Origin: JBDHWG01 sp046328525
GTDB lineage: Bacteria > Chloroflexota > Anaerolineae > Epilineales > JAHCIE01
Direction of reading: 5' to 3'
Assembly (NCBI GenBank): GCA_046328525.1
Contig: JAXLWK010000011.1
Location: 166,638 to 230,637, forward strand
Length of the DNA: 64,000 nt
The notes under the pieces were generated by a model. That model was not told the DNA's origin. It searched no databases and worked only from the letters and a program-made list of their open reading frames with translations. This document shows, piece by piece, positions 58,770 through 64,000 of this stretch (its first letter is position 1; the number at the start of each line of letters is the position of its first letter). A program made the position numbers and the translations under genes.

Positions 58770-58884
58770 GGGCTACCTCGCGGGGTCAACGGCGTTCACG
58801 AGCACGCTGACGATTCTCATGAATTTGGCGCGAAAGGCAAATCCACCTCGCCTTCTTTTCGGTTATGGCGGCGCTCGGTTCCTA

Positions 58885-59181
58885 TCAACCGGCGACGTGG
58901 ATCGCCGGGCGGCGCGACGGGTCCTCAATCGCCTGCCGCAGCACCTCCCGCGTCACGCGCGGCACGTCGCCCTCACCGGAGAGCATAAACACGCTCATGA
59001 TGAGAAGGCGGCACGTGTTGCGGATGCGCCCGCCCGGCTTGTCCTCCGTATCCGCGTCGCGCCCCTTGACCAGCGGCATGACGGCCACGCCCGTCTCGAA
59101 GCCGGACAGACTGAGGGCCAGCTTGGGGAAGAGCAGCGATGGCCGCGGCGGGGCTGCCGTAGCAAGAAGCGTGCTAAACAA
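58885..59181 (-). pseudogene. Remnant of an APC-family amino-acid permease
   Basis: The translated stretch contains FPKLALSLSGFETGVAVMPLVKGRD followed by GGRIRNTCRLLIMSVFMLSGEGDVPRVTREVLRQ and DPSRRPAIHVAG. The first part resembles a conserved internal region of amino-acid/polyamine permeases, and the last part resembles the C-terminus of one subgroup. The several hundred residues and membrane helices expected between and before them are missing. This looks like a decayed gene with an N-terminal loss and an internal deletion joining LLIMS to GEGDV. Family identity is from pattern recognition only. It lies between the cyclase and esterase genes and has no good ribosome site. Confidence 0.5.
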
Positions 59182-59230
59182 AATCCCCCCGAAGACGGGG
59201 GGACAGGAGGAGGCACACGGGGACCTTTAC

Positions 59231-60154
59231 TCAATCGGCGAAGGAGTCGCTGTAGAACTGGAGGTACTCGGCGGCGTGATTGCCCCAGTAGTCGCCGCTG
59301 TGGCCGCCGGCGTACTCGTTCCACGTGTGGGGGATACCCAACTGGACGAGCTGCTCGTGGAACGCCTCGGCCGCGCCGGCCCACGGATCCTCGCGCCCGA
59401 TGTCCACCCACAGCTTGAAGCGGCTGACGACTTTGGGGTACTTCTTGCACAAGGCGAGCGGGTTGTGGGCATCGAAGTAGGCGCGGTCGCCGAAGAACGC
59501 GAACGTGTTCTCGTAGGTGCGCAGCGCCGGGCTGTGCGCGCCCACCACCGCGAAGAGGTCGGGGCTGTTGATGGCAAGCTGCATCGCGCCGTGGCCGCCC
59601 ATGGAGAGGCCGCCAATCGCGCGGTGCGGGCGGTCGGCGAGGGTGCGGTAGTGGCCGTCTATCTCGGCGACCACATCGTGGGTGACATAGGTTCCCCAGC
59701 GCGGGCCGTTATTCGCGTGGTCCACCCAGTACTCTTTGTCGCCCTGGGGCAAGACAATGATGAACGGGCGAATCTGCCCGGCGCGCATCATCTGGTCGGC
59801 GCTGCGCAGCAGCCCGTACTGGAGCCACTCGGCGTTGGTGCCCGACATGCCGTGGAGCATGTAGAGGACGGGGTAGCGCTGGTTGGGGTGGGTCTGGTAG
59901 TCGGGCGGCAGGTAGACGTAGTAGGGCGTATCGCGATTGAGGGTTTCGCTGTGGAAGACGTGCGTCTCAACACTCAGCCGCGAGACATCCGAGAGGGTCT
60001 CCGCCCAGCCAAGCTCCGGGATGTACTCGGTGGAGCCTTCGGTGAGGCGAGCGGCGCTCGATGGGGACGCAAAGATCACCGTGAAAATCGTGGCGGCTGC
60101 TACGACGACGGCGATGAGCGGGATAAGCCACCGGGCATGCTTGCTAAACGTCAT
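59231..60154 (-). CDS. Exported alpha/beta-hydrolase esterase (esterase D/antigen 85 fold)
   Basis: 307-residue protein with an N-terminal hydrophobic segment (WLIPLIAVVVAAATIFTVIFASPSSA) that acts as signal peptide or anchor. The mature part is an alpha/beta-hydrolase. Its oxyanion region is PVLYMLHGMSGTNAEWL, and the nucleophile elbow is GGLSMGGHGAMQ with catalytic Ser. The likely acid is in VDIGREDPW and the His in AGGHSGDYWGNH. The pattern is that of the Esterase family, which includes feruloyl esterases and mycolyltransferase-like antigen 85 proteins. The substrate is unknown. It lies downstream of and in the same direction as the OpgC-like gene, 216 bp apart. Confidence 0.87.
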   Translation of the reverse strand: MTFSKHARWLIPLIAVVVAAATIFTVIFASPSSAARLTEGSTEYIPELGWAETLSDVSRLSVETHVFHSETLNRDTPYYVYLPPDYQTHPNQRYPVLYMLHGMSGTNAEWLQYGLLRSADQMMRAGQIRPFIIVLPQGDKEYWVDHANNGPRWGTYVTHDVVAEIDGHYRTLADRPHRAIGGLSMGGHGAMQLAINSPDLFAVVGAHSPALRTYENTFAFFGDRAYFDAHNPLALCKKYPKVVSRFKLWVDIGREDPWAGAAEAFHEQLVQLGIPHTWNEYAGGHSGDYWGNHAAEYLQFYSDSFAD

Positions 60155-60370
60155 TCACACGCACTCTCGCCGACGCGGGTCGGCTGTACGACCAGTGTGA
60201 GCGCCAGACGCACGGTCGGCGCCGGGACCAGTTTCCGCTACGTTGGTCATCGCGCCCCATATGGTAGCTGAGACGCGCCGACGAGCGCAAATCATACGCC
60301 CACCCGGCGCACAGGCTGAATCTGGCGCGACTATAGCTATAACAACGCAGACTCAGGCTCCCGGTTACGC

Positions 60371-61942
60371 CTACATACCCGAAACCGGCGCATCTGGGTG
60401 GCGCCGGTGGATATGCACCGGATAACGGAGAGGCGCGGCATTGGTGGCCGCCGCCGCCGCCGGCGCCTCGGCCTCGGACGCGTCCGAGGCCGACCCCACG
60501 ATGTCAGGGGCGACGCTGGCGACGACCGACGCATTCACGACCGCGCTCTGGATGGAGTCCGCCGATAGTCTGTCCGTCGCGCGGTCGCCGGCGGCGACGA
60601 GGGCCGCGCACGCAACGCCGACGAGCAGACCTGTGCGCAGCAGCGCGCGCCGGTCAAGGCGGCTGTAAAGCGACGGCAGGGGGCGTCCGGACGATGGGGC
60701 GATGGCGGGAGTCAGCGGCACGGCGCGGCGGGCGCGCAGCGCCGGCTCAGTGCGGACCGGCGCCGACTCACGCCACGCCGGCGCCGCGTTCGGCAGGCGC
60801 ACGCGCAGCCACACCAGGCACCACACCAGGAGGATGCAGCCGAGCTGGATGAGCGCGTTCTGCTGCGGCGTGTCGGTCAGGGAGTCGGACAGGACGGCGC
60901 GGGCGTCCACGAGGGCGAGAACGATGAAGATGTGCGCGCCATAGGCAAACAGCGAGTGCCGTCCCAGGGGCATGAGCAGCCAGCCGAGGGTGCGGCGGAT
61001 GGGCTGCCACAGCAGCGTCACAGCGGCGAAGAAGAAGGTAGCGAAGGTCGCAAAGACGAAGACGCGGCCGGGGCGAACGTCCGCCTTGCCGGTCAGCTGA
61101 TCCTTGAGCGCGTCGTAGTAGGGCGCGCCCTCGAAGGGTGTCAGGTGGGTGTTGTAGAGGGCGATGATCGCCGCCACGGCCAGCCCGGACACGACGAAGA
61201 CGAGCGCGGGCGAGACGCCGCTCAGACGCCGCTCAATGGCCTTGCAGTGGTAGCCCAGGACGAGGCCACTGACGAACAGGAGCTGCCACGCGGCGAAGTT
61301 GAACACCGTGCCGTCCTCGATCGCCCAGGGAACCGCCGCCCGCTGCGGGGCGATCTGCCACACGGCCCACACCACCCACGACCCGACCAGCACATACGGG
61401 GTCAGACCGCGCCGCAGCAGAACGATCAGCGGGCCGGCGGCGGCAATCAGGAAGGTGTAGAGCACCAGCACATCGGTCAGGAAGTAGACGCGGTGCATGG
61501 TGATGATGCCCCAGACCCAGCCGGGAACCTCGTCCACGGCCAGGGGCGGCGCCCACCACGGCTGGCGAGCGTTCGACAGCAGGGCAAACACGAGCGTGAG
61601 GAGTACCATCTCCAGCCAGAGGATGACCGCGCGCCGGCCGCTCTTTGCCAGCACCGCGCGCGTCCCCTGCTTTGCCGCAATGGGGGCGTAGACGACGCCC
61701 ATGACCAGCCCGGCGATGAAGACAAACGCCTCCGCCGCCGAGATGAAGAAGGCGTTGCCACCAGTCACGGCAAACAGCCACGACTCACCGCCCACGTGGT
61801 CGGCGATCATGATGAACACGGCGTAGCCGCGCAGGAGGTCGAGACGGGCGTCGCGGCGCTGAGGCTCGTAGCGCCAGGACGAGATCGCGGCCGCGATCTG
61901 TCCGGCGAGGGGAATCCGAGGAGACACTGTTGCTCGCGCCAT
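60371..61942 (-). CDS. OpgC-like polytopic membrane protein (acyltransferase-like)
   Basis: 523-residue protein with about ten membrane helices. The N-terminal part RRDARLDLLRGYAVFIMIADHVGGESWLFAVTGGNAFFISAAEAFVFIAGLVMGVVY is typical of the OpgC domain, which in proteobacteria transfers succinyl groups to periplasmic glucans. Near the end are LGRHSLFAYGAHIFIV and a cytoplasmic stretch. The final 110 residues are unusual: a further hydrophobic segment (ALLRTGLLVGVACAALVAAGD) and an Ala-rich tail ending in HIHRRHPDAPVSGM. GGAGG lies 8 nt before the ATG at 61942. Adjacent to a secreted esterase, it may modify a surface glycan by adding an acyl group that the esterase removes; this link is inference. 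Confidence 0.8.
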   Translation of the reverse strand: MARATVSPRIPLAGQIAAAISSWRYEPQRRDARLDLLRGYAVFIMIADHVGGESWLFAVTGGNAFFISAAEAFVFIAGLVMGVVYAPIAAKQGTRAVLAKSGRRAVILWLEMVLLTLVFALLSNARQPWWAPPLAVDEVPGWVWGIITMHRVYFLTDVLVLYTFLIAAAGPLIVLLRRGLTPYVLVGSWVVWAVWQIAPQRAAVPWAIEDGTVFNFAAWQLLFVSGLVLGYHCKAIERRLSGVSPALVFVVSGLAVAAIIALYNTHLTPFEGAPYYDALKDQLTGKADVRPGRVFVFATFATFFFAAVTLLWQPIRRTLGWLLMPLGRHSLFAYGAHIFIVLALVDARAVLSDSLTDTPQQNALIQLGCILLVWCLVWLRVRLPNAAPAWRESAPVRTEPALRARRAVPLTPAIAPSSGRPLPSLYSRLDRRALLRTGLLVGVACAALVAAGDRATDRLSADSIQSAVVNASVVASVAPDIVGSASDASEAEAPAAAAATNAAPLRYPVHIHRRHPDAPVSGM

Positions 61943-62212
61943 GCCGCGTCCTCCATGCTACCTAACCACGTCGTCCACACCATAACGATACGGTCACGTA
62001 AACAGCGTCAAGGCTCTTTTTACTACACGACACGCACTCAACAAAGTTTCGCATTCTCTCAGCAATTTCTCAGGAGTCGAGCCGACTCAGCAGCGACTCC
62101 CCCGATTGTTGCTGCCCCGGTACATCCGGCGCGGCGGCCCATGCGTCTTGAGCGTACACGCAATGAATGTTGAGCGCCATACATGCCTGCCACTGGCAAG
62201 AAGGAGACCACA

Positions 62213-62518
62213 ATGTACGGAACCGTCGCGCGGATGCAGATGAAGCCTGGCACAGAGGAGCAGTTCATGGCCATGGGCAGCCAGATGATGGCCCGTCGGA
62301 TCCCCGGCGCCGTCGCCGACTACGTCTACAAAATGGACAACGAGCCTGACGTCTACTACCTCGCCGTCGTGTTCGAGAGCAAAGAGGCGTACTTCGCCAA
62401 CGCCGAAAGCGCCGAGCAGGCCGCCGAGTATGAGAAGCTCGCCGCGATGTTCGCCGCCGAGCCAGAGTGGCACGACGGCGAGATCGTCGCGTCCTGGAGC
62501 GAAACGCCGGAGATGTAG
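62213..62518 (+). CDS. ABM-domain-like small protein (antibiotic biosynthesis monooxygenase fold)
   Basis: 101-residue protein of the dimeric alpha/beta-barrel type (ABM). MYGTVARMQMKPGTEEQFMAMGSQMM is a typical start, with the later strand VYYLAVVFESKEAYFANAESAEQAAEYEKLAAMF characteristic of the fold. ATG 62213 is chosen because AAGGAG is 7 nt upstream; an in-frame ATG at 62183 lies before that site. Such proteins act in quinone or heme-type oxidations or as small stress proteins. No cofactor residue can be assigned. It is a single gene, with 227 bp of non-coding sequence before the next one in which I see only a short GCACC/GGTGC dyad near 62655-62670. Confidence 0.72.
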   Translation: MYGTVARMQMKPGTEEQFMAMGSQMMARRIPGAVADYVYKMDNEPDVYYLAVVFESKEAYFANAESAEQAAEYEKLAAMFAAEPEWHDGEIVASWSETPEM

Positions 62519-62745
62519 CGACTCGTCCCGCCCAGACTTGGCCGGCGTCGAGACTCTCAGCCGTTTCACAGGCGAAACTCAGCCGCAGCTTAGCTTGTCA
62601 GGTCATCATTTGCTCCTACATTCATAGCTCCCTCGCGGTAGCACGTCGTCTACCGCACCGATTTGGTGCGCGCGCTCCGGCCGCGTATCTTTTGGTGAGA
62701 TGACGACATCCGGCGAGGGTGACGAGCGAATCGAAGGAGTAACGG

Positions 62746-63549
62746 ATGAACCTGACTCTGCATGCCAGCGCCCGACGATGGCTCGGTCTGATCCTTTTTG
62801 TGCCGCTGCTGCTCGCCGCGTGCAGCGGCCAATCCTCGACGCCGGCCGCGCCCCAAGCAGCTGCTCAAGCCCCGGCCGCGACGGCGGCCGCAGCCACAGC
62901 AACGCGGCCGTCGCGGCCCCCGACCGCAGCCCCCACGACGCAGCCCACAACACGGCCGGCCGCGAGCGCCCCAACCGCGCGCCCGACAAGCGCGGCGACG
63001 GTGACCGCCGCGTCGCCCACGGTGAAGACCCAGCCGACGCCCTCGTCCGTCGCCCAGGCCGCCGCGCCGCAATGCACGCCCGGCGCCGTCACTCCCGCGC
63101 AGACAGAAGGCCCGTACTACAAGGCCAACCCGCCCCAGCGCGCGTCGCTGCTGGGCACGAACGCCGCCGGCACGAAGGTGATTGTCACCGGCTACGTCCT
63201 GACTGCCGACTGCAAGCCCATCCCCGGCGCCCGCGTTGACTTCTGGCAGGCCGACGCCCAGGGGCAGTACGACAACAGCGGCTACGGCATGCGCGGCTAC
63301 CAGGTCACCGACGCCAACGGCCAGTACCGCCTGGAGACTGTCGTTCCGGGGCTGTACCCCGGCCGCACCCGCCACATCCACGTCAAGATTACGCCGCCGA
63401 ACGGCGCGACCCTCACCACGCAGCTCTACTTCCCCGGTGAGGCCAGCAACGCCCGCGACGGCATCTTCGACCAGCGCCTCCTCGCCAGCGTCCAGGACAG
63501 CGGCGACGGCAAGCTGGCGACGTACAACTTCGTCCTGAACGCGAAGTAA
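62746..63549 (+). CDS. Lipoprotein intradiol ring-cleavage dioxygenase-like
   Basis: 267-residue exported protein. The lipoprotein signal ends at LLLAACSG (Cys26), followed by a long Ala/Pro/Thr linker up to about residue 110. The C-terminal 150 residues match the catalytic domain of intradiol dioxygenases (protocatechuate and catechol 1,2-dioxygenases). TEGPYYKANPP carries one iron-ligand Tyr; VLTADCKPIPGARVDFWQADAQGQYDN follows; and LYPGRTRHIHVKI holds the second Tyr and both His ligands. The extracytoplasmic version of this family is widespread and poorly characterised. The natural substrate is unknown. The gene is likely monocistronic, with a repeat element after its stop. Confidence 0.88.
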   Translation: MNLTLHASARRWLGLILFVPLLLAACSGQSSTPAAPQAAAQAPAATAAAATATRPSRPPTAAPTTQPTTRPAASAPTARPTSAATVTAASPTVKTQPTPSSVAQAAAPQCTPGAVTPAQTEGPYYKANPPQRASLLGTNAAGTKVIVTGYVLTADCKPIPGARVDFWQADAQGQYDNSGYGMRGYQVTDANGQYRLETVVPGLYPGRTRHIHVKITPPNGATLTTQLYFPGEASNARDGIFDQRLLASVQDSGDGKLATYNFVLNAK

Positions 63550-63581
63550 GGACACCTGGGGCGCTGAGAAGCGTCCCAGAG

Positions 63582-63667
63582 AAAGGAAACGCAAAGGCGC
63601 AGAGACGCAAAGGGAAGCCGATCAGATGTCTTCTCTTCCTTTGCGTCTTTGCGCCTTTGCGTTGCTA
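63582..63667. repeat. Dispersed palindrome (copy of the element near 41748)
   Basis: A GCAAAGGCGCAGAGACGCAAAGG-like left arm and CTTTGCGTCTTTGCGCC right arm form an imperfect inverted repeat after the dioxygenase stop. It is the second copy of the family seen at 41748-41836 and could act as a terminator. Confidence 0.8.
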
Positions 63668-63689
63668 TTCCAATTAACGAAGGAGAGCT

Positions 63690-64000
63690 ATGGCTGCCAA
63701 ATTGCCGCAAGGCCCGCGCACTCTACCCATTGTCGGCTCCCTCGTGCCCTACCTGCGCGACCAGCCGGGCTTCCTGCGCGAGAGCTACCGCCGCTACGGC
63801 TCTGTCATCGGCTTCCAGTTCCTCCACCTCAAAGGCGCGATCCTGGTCGGCGCCGAGGCCAACCGCTATATCCTCGTGGATGCCGTCAACGACTTCCTGG
63901 TCTCGCCCATCATTGACAATGCCAACGCGCGCTGGATCGTCGGCTACGGCCTGCTCTTCATTGATAACCCGCCCCACGACCCCCAACGCCGCCTCATCAT
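63690..64000 (+). CDS. Cytochrome P450, N-terminal part
   Basis: The first 103 codons of a gene running off the window. The translation starts MAAKLPQGPRTLPIVGSLVPYL, close to the PPGP..P.(I/V)G motif of P450s, then DQPGFLRESYRRYGSVIGFQFLHLKGAILVGAEANRYIL and GYGLLFIDNPPHDPQRRLI. The last block fits the helix C region of soluble bacterial P450s, with the W/H-R motif region just at the edge. The heme-binding Cys is outside the window. AGGAG lies 5 nt before the ATG at 63690. The substrate cannot be inferred. Confidence 0.85.
   Translation, partial: MAAKLPQGPRTLPIVGSLVPYLRDQPGFLRESYRRYGSVIGFQFLHLKGAILVGAEANRYILVDAVNDFLVSPIIDNANARWIVGYGLLFIDNPPHDPQRRLI

Overview
The window reads like a piece of a high-GC (roughly two-thirds G+C) free-living bacterium, most likely a member of the Chloroflexota. 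The evidence is indirect: lipoproteins with Ala/Pro/Thr-rich linkers, an L-fucose isomerase paired with a rhamnulokinase-type kinase, adenylate-cyclase/ATPase fusions, secreted dockerin and kelch proteins, an OpgC-type membrane protein, and many dispersed palindromic repeats. No rRNA, tRNA, CRISPR array or phage structural gene was seen.

Region 1 (1-9410, minus strand) is one deoxysugar operon read right to left: LacI-type repressor, aldo-keto reductase, ribose-type ABC transporter (ATPase, permease, lipoprotein binding protein), RbsD/FucU mutarotase, L-fucose isomerase and a rhamnulokinase-type kinase cut by the window edge. A near-consensus promoter (9382-9410) is overlapped by three contiguous 14-bp LacI-type operators (9344-9385), so the repressor probably controls itself and the whole operon.

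Region 2 (9543-21804) is the most plastic part. A conserved hypothetical gene is followed by a Type III-like restriction-modification locus: a helicase-nuclease Res gene with its own promoter, then an IS200/RAYT-like Y1 transposase and a block of palindromic repeats, then a Mod methyltransferase whose specificity domain is clearly lower in G+C than the rest of the gene. An SDR dehydrogenase follows. Then comes a large REP-like array with a period near 128 bp, split by a complete IS4-family element that has 18-bp inverted repeats and a 13-bp target duplication. A DUF4432 (aldose-epimerase-like) gene follows the array.

Region 3 (21838-27393) encodes three adjacent secreted proteins that share one module (regulatory-like beta domain, two dockerin-type calcium loops, then a conserved RGP..W ending). 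The module is attached in turn to a parallel beta-helix plus cohesin-like domain, a six-bladed kelch propeller, and a Thr/Pro stalk.

Region 4 (27446-38231) holds an S51 peptidase, a stand-alone Cas4/RecB-like nuclease, and a minus-strand operon: SIS sugar isomerase, amidohydrolase, YjbQ, SKI2-like helicase and a 1443-residue Dna2-like nuclease-helicase.

Region 5 (38625-50833) looks like amino-sugar or oligosaccharide use: ROK kinase, divergent GH20 hexosaminidase, Gfo/Idh oxidoreductase, a complete Opp/Dpp-type ABC transporter with an extra 61-residue membrane protein, and a DeoR-type repressor.

Region 6 (51090-64000) is mixed: MFS transporter, PaaK-like ligase, a TumE-like toxin-antitoxin pair, a TPR/zinc-finger membrane protein overlapping NAD kinase, a cyclase-ATPase-TPR regulator, a decayed amino-acid permease, a secreted esterase, an OpgC-like protein, a small ABM-like protein, a lipoprotein intradiol dioxygenase and the start of a cytochrome P450.
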